Positions 37,915 to 48,800 of a stretch of DNA of 64,000 bases are shown piece after piece. Position numbers and translations under genes: made by a program. A model generated the notes under the pieces. That model saw nothing but the letters and a program-made list of their open reading frames with translations. It did not search any database and had not been told where the DNA came from. Position 1 is the first letter of the stretch; every line of letters starts with the position of its first letter. Location of the stretch: contig NZ_FNCV01000010.1 in NCBI RefSeq assembly GCF_900100455.1, positions 27,594 through 91,593 of the forward strand. The letters are read 5' to 3'. The stretch is from Roseospirillum parvum (GTDB lineage Bacteria > Pseudomonadota > Alphaproteobacteria > Rhodospirillales > Rhodospirillaceae).

Positions 37915-38769
37915 TTAGGATTGGCCAGACGGCGGGTCGCCGCGCACCCCGGCGGCCAGCCGGCCGACCAGGGCGTGGACCCGGGACACGGTGTGGGGGC
38001 CGGCGCGGCCCTCGGCGTCGAGGCTGCCGGCCAACTCGGAGACCACCGCCGAGCCGACCACCGCGGCGTCGGCGAGGCCGGCCATGGTCGCCGCCTGCTC
38101 GGGCGTCTTGATGCCGAAGCCGACCGCCACCGGCAGGTCGGCGGCGGCCTTCAGGCGCTCGACGGCACAGGCCACCGTCTCGGCGTCGGCCGAGCGGGTG
38201 CCGGTGATGCCGGTGATGGAGACGTAGTAGAGGAAGCCGCTGGCCCGCCGCAGCACCGCCGGCAGGCGAGCCTCGTCGGTGGTCGGGGCGGCCAGCATGA
38301 TCAGGTGCAGGCCGTGGGCCCTGAGCGGGTCGGCCAGCTCGGCCGCCTCTTCCGGCGGCAGGTCGACGCAGATCAGCCCGTCGGCCCCGGCCTCGGCGGC
38401 GCGGGCGGCGAAGGTTTCCGGGCCCATGCGGTAGATCGGGTTGTAGTAGCCCATCAGGATGACCGGGGTTTCGGAGTCGGTCTCCCGGAAGCGGGCCAGG
38501 GCGTCGAGCGCCCCCTTGAGCGAGCCGCCGGCGGCCAGGGCGCGCTGGCCGGCCAACTGGATGGCCGGGCCGTCGGCCATGGGATCGGAGAAGGGCAGGC
38601 CCAGCTCGATGATGTCGGCCCCGGCGGCGGGCAGGCCGTCGAGGATGGCCTGGGCGGTGGCGGCGTCCGGGTCGTGGGCCATCACGTAGACCACCAGGCC
38701 GCCGCGCCCGGCCGCCTTGAGGTCGGCGAAGCGCCGGGCCAGCCGGTCGTCGCTGGGGTGGGCGGTCAT
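37915..38769 (-). CDS. trpA: Tryptophan synthase alpha chain
   Basis: TIM-barrel subunit of 284 aa that cleaves indole-3-glycerol phosphate to indole and glyceraldehyde 3-phosphate, passing indole to TrpB. The catalytic glutamate lies in [22 protein letters not shown] and the aspartate in [12 protein letters not shown]. The phosphate-binding part [11 protein letters not shown] and VVGSAVV follow. It overlaps the trpB stop by 4 bp (ATGA), so the two subunits are translationally coupled, as expected for an alpha2beta2 complex. The C-terminus is of usual length. Confidence 0.97.
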   Translation of the reverse strand: MTAHPSDDRLARRFADLKAAGRGGLVVYVMAHDPDAATAQAILDGLPAAGADIIELGLPFSDPMADGPAIQLAGQRALAAGGSLKGALDALARFRETDSETPVILMGYYNPIYRMGPETFAARAAEAGADGLICVDLPPEEAAELADPLRAHGLHLIMLAAPTTDEARLPAVLRRASGFLYYVSITGITGTRSADAETVACAVERLKAAADLPVAVGFGIKTPEQAATMAGLADAAVVGSAVVSELAGSLDAEGRAGPHTVSRVHALVGRLAAGVRGDPPSGQS

Positions 38770-39998
38770 GACGACACCTCCGCGTTGCCAAGGTGCTCGG
38801 CCACCGTCGCCACGTCCTTGTCGCCGCGCCCCGACAGGTTGACCACCATGACGTGGTCGCCCGGCAGGTCGGGCGCCGCCTGGAAGGCGTGGGCCAGGGC
38901 GTGGGCGCTTTCCAGGGCCGGGATGATGCCCTCCCAGCGGGTCAGCGTCTGGAAGGCCTCCAGGGCCTGGGTGTCGGTGACCGGCACGTAGCGCACCCGC
39001 CCCTGCTCCTTCAGCCAGGCGTGTTCCGGGCCGACTCCGGGATAGTCCAGCCCGGCCGAGATGGAGTGGGCCTCGGTGATCTGGCCCTCGGAGTCCTGCA
39101 GCAGATAGGTGCGGTTGCCGTGCAGCACCCCGGGCGCCCCGCCGGCCATGGAGGCGGCGTGCTTGCCGCTCTCGATGCCGTGGCCGGCCGCCTCGATGCC
39201 GACGATGTCGATCCCGGGCTCATCGAGGAAGGGATGGAAGAAGCCGATGGCGTTGGAGCCCCCGCCGATGCAGGCGACCAGACTGTCCGGCAGGCGCCCC
39301 TCGGCCTCCATGATCTGGCCCCGGGTCTCCTCGCCGATGACGCACTGAAGATCGCGCACCATGGCCGGATAGGGGTGCGGCCCGGCCGCCGTGCCGATCA
39401 GGTAGTAGGTGTCGTCGACGTTGGCCACCCAGTCGCGCAGGGCGTCGTTCATGGCGTCCTTCAGGGTGCCGGCGCCGCTGGTCACCGGCTTGACCTCGGC
39501 CCCCAGCAGCTTCATCCGGAACACGTTGGGGGCCTGACGGGCGATGTCGGTGGCGCCCATGTAGATGACGCATTTCAGCCCGAACAGGGCACACACCGTG
39601 GCCGTGGCGACGCCGTGCTGGCCGGCCCCGGTCTCGGCGATGATGCGCTGCTTGCCCATGCGCCGGGCGAGCAGGATCTGGCCCATGCAGTTGTTGATCT
39701 TGTGGGCCCCGGTGTGGTTCAGGTCCTCGCGCTTCAGGTAGATTTTCGCCCCGCCCAGCTCGGCCGTGCTGCGGGCCGCGAAATAGAGCGGGCTGGGCCG
39801 CCCCACATAGTGCGCCAGATAGTGGTCGAGCTCGGCCTTGAAGGCCGGATCGGCGCCGGCCTCGGCCCACGCCTTCTCCACTTCCAGGATGCAGGGCATC
39901 AGGGTCTCGGCCACGAAGCGGCCCCCGAACAGGCCGAAGTGGCCCTGCTCGTCGGGACCGGCGCGATAGCTGTTGGGTCGCGGCGGGGACTGGGACAT
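38766..39998 (-). CDS. trpB: Tryptophan synthase beta chain
   Basis: PLP-dependent subunit of 410 aa that joins indole and serine to make tryptophan. The Schiff-base lysine is in [17 protein letters not shown], the phosphate-binding loop is [15 protein letters not shown], and the catalytic glutamate is in [14 protein letters not shown]. The ATG at 39998 ([22 protein letters not shown]) matches family starts; the longer frame to 40187 covers the promoter. AAGGAAAG lies upstream as a ribosome-binding site. It is the first gene of trpB-trpA-accD-folC. trpF, which often precedes trpB, is absent from the upstream 690 bp. Confidence 0.97.
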   Translation of the reverse strand: MSQSPPRPNSYRAGPDEQGHFGLFGGRFVAETLMPCILEVEKAWAEAGADPAFKAELDHYLAHYVGRPSPLYFAARSTAELGGAKIYLKREDLNHTGAHKINNCMGQILLARRMGKQRIIAETGAGQHGVATATVCALFGLKCVIYMGATDIARQAPNVFRMKLLGAEVKPVTSGAGTLKDAMNDALRDWVANVDDTYYLIGTAAGPHPYPAMVRDLQCVIGEETRGQIMEAEGRLPDSLVACIGGGSNAIGFFHPFLDEPGIDIVGIEAAGHGIESGKHAASMAGGAPGVLHGNRTYLLQDSEGQITEAHSISAGLDYPGVGPEHAWLKEQGRVRYVPVTDTQALEAFQTLTRWEGIIPALESAHALAHAFQAAPDLPGDHVMVVNLSGRGDKDVATVAEHLGNAEVSS

Positions 39999-40684
39999 GC
40001 GGAACGACGCTTTCCTTGAAAGACCTTGACGTAAATAAAACGTGGCCGGGTTATAGCGCACCCCACCACCGGCGCACAAAGGCTGAATCGCCTCCCGCGC
40101 CACGCCGTCGCGCCCCTGGCGGGAAGGCCCCCGCCGGCCCCGACCAGCGCCGCAAGGCCTCGAAGCATTCGGATCATGGCGAACCACAAGGCGCCGGATA
40201 ACGGATCAACACCCATCCAAGGTTGCGGCCTCGCCAAGACCTCGAACAGTACTCGCCGGATCATACGGAACAGTTGCATGGCCTTGGTGGTTTGTGGCAC
40301 GGTAACCGCCGTTTATTTTGGCAAAGCCACATTTTCGTTGCGACCACCACAGGAAGCCGTTACGTAGAGCGCGACCAGTCGCGGCCGACGAAGGGCAGTG
40401 GACGCCCGTGGGCGTTGCCCACCCGCTCAACCGTTGGAGCGGATCGGGTGGTTCACCCTCCCCCCTTTCGCTCCCCCCTTTCGGCGGCACGGGTTGGTCG
40501 AGGTCACCTCCCGCCGGGGCTTCCCCGCCCCGCCGTGCTTTTCGCCCCTCCCCGATGGATGGGCCGGCTTGTTTCTTCGGTCCCGACGCGGCCCCCTCCC
40601 AGCCGCCCCGTGACCCGGTTCATCCGTGATCCAGCTTCACGCAGTCCCGTTCTCAGTGGGGATATTTTCGTGGATTCCACCACC
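39999..40684. other. 686-bp divergent intergenic region, trpB / XRE regulator
   Basis: No convincing gene is seen in any frame. The trpB promoter (40051-40079) is at the left. An AT-richer stretch at about 40255-40340 may hold the promoter of the XRE regulator, but I cannot fix its boxes. The remainder (40390-40620) is GC-rich with repeated CCCC-rich runs and has no feature I can name. Confidence 0.5.
40051..40079 (-). promoter_or_regulatory. Sigma-70 promoter of trpB-trpA-accD-folC
   Basis: Read on the minus strand: TTGTGC (40079-40074), a 17-bp spacer, CTATAA (40056-40051). The transcript would start near 40044, about 46 nt before the trpB ATG. That leader is too short for a classical trp attenuator. 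Confidence 0.6.
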
Positions 40685-41122
40685 ATGAACACCGTGTTTT
40701 CCGACAAACTGGTCCCGGTCAACAGCCTGGAAAGCGACGACAGCAGCGATCCCCTTGATCGCGCCAGCCGGACCGACCGCCACGTCGGCCGGCGCATCCG
40801 CGAACGGCGCATCATGATGGGTCTGTCGCAGCAGCAGATGGCCGACATGATCGGCGTCACCTACCAGCAGGCCCACAAGTACGAACGCGGCATCAACCGC
40901 ATCTCGGCCGGGCGCCTGTTCGAGATTTCCCAGGTCCTGGGCGTGCCGATCAGCTTCTTCTTCGAAGGCCTGGCCGGCCAGCAGGAGCCGGAGGCCCCCG
41001 GCCTCAGCCCGCGCCAGCGCATGTGCCTGGAACTGGCCCGCAACTTCAGCCAGATTTCCGACGAACGTCACCAGGAAGCGCTGAGCCAACTGGCCCGCGC
41101 CCTGGCCGACCAGGAAGGCTGA
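40685..41122 (+). CDS. XRE-family transcriptional regulator
   Basis: Regulator of 145 aa. An acidic, polar N-terminus (~35 residues) precedes the Cro/CI-type HTH domain: VGRRIRERRIMMGLSQQQMADMIGVTYQQAHKYERGINRISAGRLFEISQVLGVPISFFFEGL, with the HTH at about residues 50-70. A C-terminal tail with GLSPRQRMCLELARNFSQISDERHQEALSQLARAL probably mediates oligomerisation. The type is very widely conserved in alphaproteobacteria, where it is often present as a single chromosomal copy. The ATG at 40685 is chosen; no coding signal precedes it. It is convergent with the cNMP-binding/TPR gene across a perfect hairpin. Confidence 0.9.
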   Translation: MNTVFSDKLVPVNSLESDDSSDPLDRASRTDRHVGRRIRERRIMMGLSQQQMADMIGVTYQQAHKYERGINRISAGRLFEISQVLGVPISFFFEGLAGQQEPEAPGLSPRQRMCLELARNFSQISDERHQEALSQLARALADQEG

Positions 41123-41127
41123 GGCCC

Positions 41128-41180
41128 GACACCATCGCCCCATGGCGCGACCCTGCCTCGCGCCATGGGGCGATGGTGTC
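41128..41180. terminator. Perfect 23-bp inverted repeat, likely bidirectional terminator
   Basis: Arms 41128-41150 and 41158-41180 are exact reverse complements of 23 nt around the loop CCCTGCC. The hairpin sits between the convergent XRE gene (+) and the cNMP/TPR gene (-), and its right arm ends on the latter's stop codon at 41179-41181. There is no T run, so termination may need Rho or act through RNA stability. Confidence 0.75.
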
Positions 41181-43104
41181 AGCCGGCCGGCGGCGAGTCG
41201 CCCTTCTCCGACTCGTCGGCCGCCGGCTGGTCCTCCGGACCGATCACCGCCGGGCCGGTGCTGTCGTCCAGATTGGCGTCCAGACTGGCCCCCAGGCTTT
41301 GGCGGGCCCACCCCGGGTCGGCCACCTTGCGGGCCGCCGCCGGCTTGCCCATCAGCCCGTCCGCATGCGCCAGATTGCGCTCGGCCACCTTGGCCAGACG
41401 CTTGGCGCCATGCCGGTGATAGACATCGAGCGCCAGCCGGAAGGCATCGGCCGCCTGCCCCAGCAACTCGGCGTCGTCGCCGTGACGGGCCATCAGGAAC
41501 AGCGCCGAGCCCAGGTTGTTCTGCGAGGCCGCCCAGCCCAGCGGGTCGCGCTCGCGGGTCCGCACCTCCAGCGCGGCGTGGAAGGCATCCACCGCCCGCT
41601 TCAGCACCTCGGTGCTCTTCAGGTGGTCGCCCCACACCTGCAAGGCCTGGCCCAGGTTGTTCATGGCCTCGGCCCAGTGGAGCGGCGCGCTGGCCCGGGT
41701 GAACACCTTGAGCGCCTTCTGATAGGCCGCCAGCCCCTCCTTCAGGGCCTCGGCGTCGCCGGTCAGCATGTCCACCTTGCAGCAGACCACGCCCAGCCGG
41801 TTGTGCAGCCAGGCCCATTCGCGCGGCGCCTCCTGCACCCTCAAACCGGCGATGGCGGCGCGATAGGCCTCGGCGGCCGCGGCCAGACGCTCGGCGGTGC
41901 GGGTGCGCTCGCCAAAGGTCTGCAACACCATGCCCCGGGTGCGGTTGAGGATCACCCACTCCGCCTCGGCATGGCGGTCCAGCCCGGCCAGCGCCTTGTC
42001 CAGCGCCCCGGCGGCGGCGGCGACCCAGCTCTGCTTGCCGGTATAGTAGCCGGCCAGGCCGGCCAGACTGCCCCACAGGCCATACACCTGGGCCTGCTCG
42101 TGGCTGGAAAAGCCGGGCGCCACCTCGGTGCCGACGGCGCGCGCCTCCTCGACCAGCGGCGGCAGACGGGCCTGCAGGAAGGCCAACTGGGCCTCGGTGC
42201 GCGGCGCCACGGCGGCCAGGGCGGTGGCCGCCAGCAGGGTCTCCCAGGCGGCCTCGAAGCCCAGCGGCAGGTTGAGCACCGTCAACGGCGCGATGGCCCC
42301 GGGGCGAGCATCGTCCCACGGCGCCCCGGAGGCGAAGCGCAGTTGCAGCAGCCGGCCACTGTCGTCCACCGCGCCCCAGATCAGCACCTCGGCCTTGCGC
42401 TCGATCAGCCACTGGCGGGCGGTCAGCGCCGCCACCCGGGGCTCGCCCTCCGGCGCCTTGTCCAGCGGCGCGACACGCACCCCGGGCAGGGTCTCCAGCA
42501 CCGCCAGCACCGCCTGACGCTCCAGGTCGTCGGCATCCCCGGCGAACGGGCAGACCAGGAAACCCAGCGGGCGCGGCGTGGCGTCGCCCGTCGACGGCGC
42601 CGCCGAGGCATACGGCAGTGCCGCCCGACGACGCCCGAACAGGCGGGCCAATAGCCCTGCCCGACGCGGCGCGGCGGCTGGCAGCGGTGCCTCGGCGGCC
42701 ACCGGCACCGGCAGTCCGACGGTGGGCGGGGCCGGTGCCGCCGCCGTCTGACGGGTGACCAGAAGATCGCTGGTGTGGCGCAACCGTCGGGCCATGCGGG
42801 CCATGATCTTCAGCGCCGTGTCGGGATCGTTCTGGATCTGCTTCAGGAACACCTCGCGCGGGATGACCTTCAGGCGCACGTCGCCGACCGCCACCGCGGT
42901 GGCGCTGCGCGGCCCGTTGTCCAGCGTGCCCACCTCGCCCAGAAGGTCGCCCTTGCCCAGGGTGGCCAGACGCACCGGCCCCACCGCCCCGTCCTTGAAC
43001 AGGTCCACCTGGCCGTCGAGAATGACAAAGGCCGAGGTGCTCTCCTCGCCCTCGCGACAGATCACCTCGCCGTGGGAATAGTCCTGAGTGGTTGCCGAGG
43101 CCAA
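41179..43104 (-). CDS. Cyclic-nucleotide-binding domain protein with C-terminal TPR-like repeats
   Basis: Protein of 641 aa with an unusual architecture. Residues ~5-110 form a CAP_ED/cNMP-binding domain (VICREGEESTSAFVILDGQVDLFKDG, LLGEVGTLDNGPRSATAVAVGDVRLKVIPREVF). A low-complexity Ala/Pro linker with a basic patch (LLARLFGRRR) follows at ~115-165, then a ~170-residue unassigned region. The last ~280 residues carry TPR-like helical pairs (AEAMNNLGQALQVWGDHLKSTEVLKRAVDAFHAALEVR, WAASQNNLGSALFLMARHGDDAELLGQAADAFRLALDVY). No HTH or enzyme domain is seen, so it is probably a cytosolic scaffold or sensor. cNMP binding is not certain, because the canonical arginine motif is replaced by GPRSATAVA. 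It is not clearly linked to the neighbouring genes. Confidence 0.82.
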   Translation of the reverse strand: MASATTQDYSHGEVICREGEESTSAFVILDGQVDLFKDGAVGPVRLATLGKGDLLGEVGTLDNGPRSATAVAVGDVRLKVIPREVFLKQIQNDPDTALKIMARMARRLRHTSDLLVTRQTAAAPAPPTVGLPVPVAAEAPLPAAAPRRAGLLARLFGRRRAALPYASAAPSTGDATPRPLGFLVCPFAGDADDLERQAVLAVLETLPGVRVAPLDKAPEGEPRVAALTARQWLIERKAEVLIWGAVDDSGRLLQLRFASGAPWDDARPGAIAPLTVLNLPLGFEAAWETLLAATALAAVAPRTEAQLAFLQARLPPLVEEARAVGTEVAPGFSSHEQAQVYGLWGSLAGLAGYYTGKQSWVAAAAGALDKALAGLDRHAEAEWVILNRTRGMVLQTFGERTRTAERLAAAAEAYRAAIAGLRVQEAPREWAWLHNRLGVVCCKVDMLTGDAEALKEGLAAYQKALKVFTRASAPLHWAEAMNNLGQALQVWGDHLKSTEVLKRAVDAFHAALEVRTRERDPLGWAASQNNLGSALFLMARHGDDAELLGQAADAFRLALDVYHRHGAKRLAKVAERNLAHADGLMGKPAAARKVADPGWARQSLGASLDANLDDSTGPAVIGPEDQPAADESEKGDSPPAG

Positions 43105-43185
43105 GGAGCCCCCCGCTCCAGTCGAAACACAAAACCGTGCCTGTCATACCACCCTTCAGGCGGCAAAACACGCGCCTTGCGGGAC

Positions 43186-44316
43186 TCAGTCCGCGCCCAG
43201 CCGGCGGTAGAGATCGCCGGTCGCCGCCGCCACCGCCCCGGCCGAGTAGGTGGCCTCGGCGTCGGCCCGGGCCCGCGCCCCCAGCCGGCGGCGCAGATCG
43301 CCATCGCCGGCCAGCCGGGCCATCGCCTGGGCCAGCGCCGCGCCGTCGCGGGCCGGGACCAGGAGGCCGTTGACCCCATCCTCGACCAGGGCCCGGCAGC
43401 CCGGCACGTCGGTGGCGATCAGCGGCCGGCCACAGGCCGCCGCCTCCAGCAGCGCCTTGGGCATGCCCTCGCGGTAGGACGGCAACACCGCCACATGACT
43501 GGCCCGCCACACCCCGGGAATGTCGTCGCTCGCCCCGGCCCACTCGATGGCCCCCTCGGCCACCCAGCCGTCCAGGGTGGCCCGGTCGATGGCCGCCGGG
43601 TTGTGCGCATCAAGCCCGCCAACCAGCCGACAGCGCACCGCAAGGCCCCGCGCCTTGAGCAGACGCGCCGCCTCGACGAACTCCCCCACCCCCTTGTCCC
43701 ACAGCATCCGGGCGACCAGGGCAAAGACCACCGGCCCGGCCGGCTCGTCGCTCGGCACCAGGGCCTCGGTGTCCACCCCGGACCCGGGAATCACCACCAC
43801 CCGCGCCGGCGCCACCCCGAAACCCTCGACCATGAACCGCGCGTCATCGGCATTCTGGACCAGCACCCGCCCGCGCGGCCGATTCAGCAACCACCCCAAC
43901 AGCGGCACCACCCCGGCCCGCAGCAGACGCGCCTTCATCCCCCGCGAAATGAACAGATAGCCCATCCCGGCCAGCGCATTGACCACCGCCGGACGCCGCC
44001 GACCCGCCAACACCGCCGCCAACGAGCCCAGGAACACCGGCTTCAAGGCCACATGATGCACCACATCCGGCCGCAGTCGGCGATACAGACGCACCAACTC
44101 CCACAACGAGCGCAGATTGCCGAGCGGCCCCAAACCACCCCGGCTCAAGGTGATCGGCACCACCTCGAACCCCAAGGCCGAAATCTCCCCGATCCGACCG
44201 GTGTCCCGAACCGCCACCACCACCCGAAACCCAGCCGCCACCGCCGCCGACGCCATCGGCAAACGATGCGACAGAAAATACCCGTCCTCACTGACCACAT
44301 AAACCAAACACCCCAT
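43186..44316 (-). CDS. Glycosyltransferase family 4-type protein
   Basis: GT-B glycosyltransferase of 376 aa. The N-terminal domain MGCLVYVVSEDGYFLSHRLPMASAAVAAGF resembles enzymes of capsule and O-antigen synthesis (PglA/WcaA-like). The C-terminal Rossmann domain carries VVFALVARMLWDKGVGEFVEAARLL and the nucleotide-sugar E-x7-E region SYREGMPKALLEAAACGRPLIATDVPGCRALVEDGVNGLLV. It would add a hexose or amino-sugar to a lipid-linked glycan at the cytosolic face of the inner membrane. The ATG at 44316 is chosen. It lies downstream of a second GT gene across a repeat-rich gap. Confidence 0.88.
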   Translation of the reverse strand: MGCLVYVVSEDGYFLSHRLPMASAAVAAGFRVVVAVRDTGRIGEISALGFEVVPITLSRGGLGPLGNLRSLWELVRLYRRLRPDVVHHVALKPVFLGSLAAVLAGRRRPAVVNALAGMGYLFISRGMKARLLRAGVVPLLGWLLNRPRGRVLVQNADDARFMVEGFGVAPARVVVIPGSGVDTEALVPSDEPAGPVVFALVARMLWDKGVGEFVEAARLLKARGLAVRCRLVGGLDAHNPAAIDRATLDGWVAEGAIEWAGASDDIPGVWRASHVAVLPSYREGMPKALLEAAACGRPLIATDVPGCRALVEDGVNGLLVPARDGAALAQAMARLAGDGDLRRRLGARARADAEATYSAGAVAAATGDLYRRLGAD

Positions 44317-44387
44317 CCCCTGCCTCCCAGTCGCTGTCGCCGTCGCCCTCTTCCACGGCCCACGATCCACCCTGCCCCGGATCACGT

Positions 44388-44450
44388 CAAAGGGGCGCTG
44401 CCCCTTTGAAATCCCCGCTGGGGAGGCCGGGGGCCTCCCCAGACCCCACC
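44388..44450. repeat. Double-hairpin intergenic repeat, copy 2
   Basis: CAAAGGGGCGCTGCCCCTTTG hairpin, a CCCCGC linker, then GGGGAGGCC-GGGGGCCTCCCC, AGACCCCACC. It is nearly the reverse complement of copy 1 at 12402-12460. Confidence 0.8.
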
Positions 44451-44466
44451 ATGAGTCAAAGCCGTG

Positions 44467-44511
44467 AAGAGGGGGGTATCCGAGCGCGCGCGCTCGGCTA
44501 CCCCCTCTTTT
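44467..44511. terminator. Long hairpin, probable terminator
   Basis: AAGAGGGGGGTA and CTACCCCCTCTT arms enclose CCGAGCGCGCGCGCTCGG, itself a palindrome; TT follows on the + side and AA precedes. It reads as a terminator for the minus-strand glycosyltransferase at 44613-45755 or as a structural barrier between the two genes. Confidence 0.65.
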
Positions 44512-44527
44512 CCGGATTTAAGTCGCG

Positions 44528-44590
44528 GCGGGGGTCCGGGGGGACCCCTGGTCCCCCCGGCGGGGGTTCCAAGGGGGCGGCGCCCCCTTG
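44528..44590. repeat. Double-hairpin intergenic repeat, copy 3
   Basis: GCGGGGGTCCGGGGGGACC-CCT-GGTCCCCCCGGCGGGGGTTCC, then AAGGGGGC-GGC-GCCCCCTT. Same plan as copies 1 and 2 but with longer G/C runs. It lies 22 nt past the stop codon of the glycosyltransferase gene at 44613. Confidence 0.8.
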
Positions 44591-44612
44591 GCGTGGTTCG
44601 CGGCACGGCGGG

Positions 44613-45751
44613 TCATGGGTCCTGGGAGCGGGCGGCGGCGGCGGCCACTTGGAGCCAGAGGGTGTGGTATTGGGTTTGGATGGTGGGGAGGGTCCAGTTG
44701 TCGAGGATGCGTTGGCGGGCCTGGTGGCCGCGTTTTTGGCGTTCCTCGGCCGGGGTGGCGAGGGCCTGGTGGAGGGTTTCGGCCAGGGCGTGGGTATCGT
44801 TGGGGGGGGTGATCCAGCCGCTGGGACCGATGATGTGAGCGCTGTCGCCGACCTGGGTGGCGATGGCGGGCAGGCCGCAGGCCATGGCCTCGCCGAGGGC
44901 ATTGGAGAAGCCTTCGCCGTAGGCCGAGGGCAGGATGGCGAGGTCGCTGGCGTTGAGCAGGGCGGGGATGTCGGTGCGCTCGCCCAGGCGCAGGACCTTG
45001 TCGGCCAGCACGTCGGGCAGGTCCAGGTCTTGCGTGCCGCGCCCGGCCAGCAGCAGGCGGGCGTGGGGGTGGTCGGGAGCAACCCGGGCGAAGGCGTCGA
45101 GCAGGCCGGGGTGGTTTTTCTGCGGATCGACCCGGGCGGTCAGGGCGATCACGGTGTGACCGTCATCCAGTCCCAGTTGGCGGCGGGTGGTGGCGCGCAG
45201 GTCGGGGTCGGGGGCGAAGCGGGTGGTGTCGAAGCCGTTGGGGATGACGGCCCACTGGCGCGGCCGGTAACCCAGCTTTTCGTGCACCTGCCGGCCGACC
45301 TGGGCGTTGGCGATGACCGCGCCGGGCAGCGGCGACAGGCGGGCGCAGAGGCCGCGCACCAGGGCCGAGAGGCGGCCGTAGCGGGCCATCTCCATGTCCG
45401 AGCAGCGCAGGTTCCAGATCACCCGGCGCGGCTGCCCGGTGAGCCCGGCGGCGACCAGGGCCAGCAGATCGGCGTGATAGAGCCAGCTTTGGATGACGTC
45501 CGGGCGGTGACGGCGGATCAGCCTGACGGCGCCCAGCAGCGCCCGGGGGTGGGGTCGGCCGCGCGCAAGGCCGAGGTCGTGCAGCGGCACGCCGAGGGCT
45601 TCCACCTCGGCGCCCAGGCGGCCGGGGCCGGTCAGGCTGGCCACCCGGTGGGTCACCGTGTCGCGCCCGGCGTCGGCGGCGAGCAGCTTCACGAGCATGC
45701 GCTCGGCGCCGCCGGTCTGAAGGCCGGTGATGAGGTGGAGGACGGACAGGC

Positions 45752-45755
<4 letters not shown>
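44613..45755 (-). CDS. Glycosyltransferase family 4-type protein
   Basis: GT-B glycosyltransferase of 380 aa. The start MSLSVLHLITGLQTGGAERMLVKLLAA is the GGAE pattern of GT4 enzymes in exopolysaccharide synthesis. VIANAQVGRQVHEKLGYRPRQWAVIPNGFDTTRF and the C-terminal AYGEGFSNALGEAMACGLPAIATQVGDSAHIIG (EGFSNALGE with the acceptor-phosphate glutamate) complete the fold. Its start overlaps the stop of the MsbA-like exporter gene by 4 bp, so sugar transfer and export are coupled genetically. The last ~60 residues (PAEERQKRGHQARQRILDNW...) are helical. Sugar and acceptor are unknown. Confidence 0.9.
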
Positions 45756-47515
<1,760 letters not shown>

Positions 47516-47860
47516 GGGAACTTTCGTGCTGCGGCGGACGGGGCGGGCCCTTGCGAAGGCGAACGGGCAGGATCAGGGGCCGGACAGTAGCGCCTTCGCG
47601 CCGGCAATGCCATCATCCGGCGTTCGGCACCGACGACGGGGGCTCGCGGCCGCGATCCGCGCAAAACCTCCGCTGGGTGATTCAACCCGCCGCCAACATG
47701 CCCTAAAGTGCGCCTGTGACGAGCCCCCACCAAGCCGGCCCGGTTGGCATCTCGGGATTTGCTCTAAGTTATTGAATCAAGAGCGTTTTGCGAACCGGAC
47801 CCCAGAAGCCAGCGATTCCGTTTTGGCGCAAAACGCTCTAGAGATACGGCACATGAGGCA
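47516..47860. other. 345-bp divergent gap, exporter / FkbM methyltransferase
   Basis: The only structure I see is a pair of perfect 13-bp inverted repeats at 47780-47839, close to the FkbM gene start. No gene is apparent. Promoters for both flanking genes must lie here but are not clear. Confidence 0.5.
47780..47839. repeat. Palindromic intergenic element (13-bp arms)
   Basis: AGAGCGTTTTGCG (47780-47792) and CGCAAAACGCTCT (47827-47839) are perfect inverted arms separated by 34 nt. AGAGC(G/A)TTTT...AAAACGCTCTAG palindromes are common as dispersed small elements in alphaproteobacteria. It ends 21 nt before the FkbM methyltransferase start, so it would be part of that transcript's leader or its promoter. 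Confidence 0.7.
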
Positions 47861-48778
47861 ATGACAGACCACGCCCCCACGCCCCACGACCCCGAGGCCC
47901 TGCGCCGGCTGCTGAAACTGGCCGGACAATGGCGCAAGACCCGCACCTGGAAGGCCGACAGGCCGCGCCTGCGGCTGGCCGGGAAAGGCGCCCAGAAGCG
48001 CCTGGAGCGCCATCTGGCCGAGCAGTGGCCGGGCGGCTGGAAGCGCCTTTCGGGCGATCTGTGGATCTACCTGCCGGCCCCCGCCGACGCCCGGGTGGTC
48101 AACCTGCTGATGGGCGGCTTCGCGGTCGAGCCGTCGGTCGGGCTGGCCGTCCGCCCCGGCGCGGTGGTCATCGACATCGGCGCCAACATCGGCGAGTGGG
48201 CCCTGCAGGCCGCCCGGCTGGCCGGTCCGGAGGGCTCGGTGCTGGCGGTGGAGCCCAACCCGGTGCTGGTCGAGGCCCTGCACAAGACCGCCGCGCTGCA
48301 ACCGCACCTCGGCATCTCGGTGCGCGGATCGGCGGTCGGCGACGCCGAGGGCGACTGCCTGCTTCAGGTCGATGCCGGCGACAGCGCCCTGTCGCACCTG
48401 CTGGCCGGGGACGACCCCGCGGCGGCCCCGGGCGGGGCGACGCGGGTGCCCCTGACCCGGCTCGACACCCTGGCCGAGAGTTGCCCCTCGCGGCCGGTGG
48501 CCGTGGTGAAGATCGACGTCGAGGGCCACGAGCTGGCGGTTCTGCGCGGCGCCACGCGGCTGCTGCGCGAGGATCGCCCGGTGCTGATCCTGGAAACCGG
48601 CCACGAGGACCAGACCACGCGCCGGGACATCGCCCGCCTGCTGAGCGCGGCCGGCTACGCCCTCATGGGCCTGATCCTGGACGACGCGGTGGTCGAGGCC
48701 GACTGGTCGATCTTCGAGAGCGGCGCCCCGCCGCTGGCCTTCGGCAAGGTGGGCAACCTGCTCATCCGGCCGCGCTGA
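47861..48778 (+). CDS. FkbM-family methyltransferase
   Basis: SAM-dependent O-methyltransferase of the FkbM type, 305 aa. After ~90 N-terminal residues rich in K and R, the Rossmann motif VVIDIGANIGEWALQAARLAGPEGSVLAVEPNP is at about residues 103-134. VPLTRLDTLAE and VAVVKIDVEGHELAVLRGA follow, the signature of the family. Such enzymes methylate hydroxyl groups on sugars or lipids and commonly lie in polysaccharide clusters, here beside a flippase and glycosyltransferases, divergently transcribed. The ATG at 47861 lies in GAGGCAATG. Its substrate is not known. Confidence 0.9.
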   Translation: MTDHAPTPHDPEALRRLLKLAGQWRKTRTWKADRPRLRLAGKGAQKRLERHLAEQWPGGWKRLSGDLWIYLPAPADARVVNLLMGGFAVEPSVGLAVRPGAVVIDIGANIGEWALQAARLAGPEGSVLAVEPNPVLVEALHKTAALQPHLGISVRGSAVGDAEGDCLLQVDAGDSALSHLLAGDDPAAAPGGATRVPLTRLDTLAESCPSRPVAVVKIDVEGHELAVLRGATRLLREDRPVLILETGHEDQTTRRDIARLLSAAGYALMGLILDDAVVEADWSIFESGAPPLAFGKVGNLLIRPR

Positions 48779-48800
48779 GTCCCCCGCGCGGTCTGCCGCC

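Larger units (their letters stand above)
44317..44612. other. 296-bp repeat-rich gap between two glycosyltransferase genes
   Basis: It contains double-hairpin repeat copy 2 (44388-44450), a long GC-rich hairpin (44467-44511) and repeat copy 3 (44528-44590), leaving almost no unstructured sequence. No gene is seen. Confidence 0.75.

Noticed and set aside
40206..40490. 94-aa minus-strand open frame in the trpB upstream gap
   Set aside because: No recognisable protein, no ribosome-binding site, and weak codon bias compared with neighbours.
39999..40684. Degenerate trpF upstream of trpB
   Set aside because: No frame in the gap contains phosphoribosylanthranilate isomerase motifs; the open frames have no family likeness.
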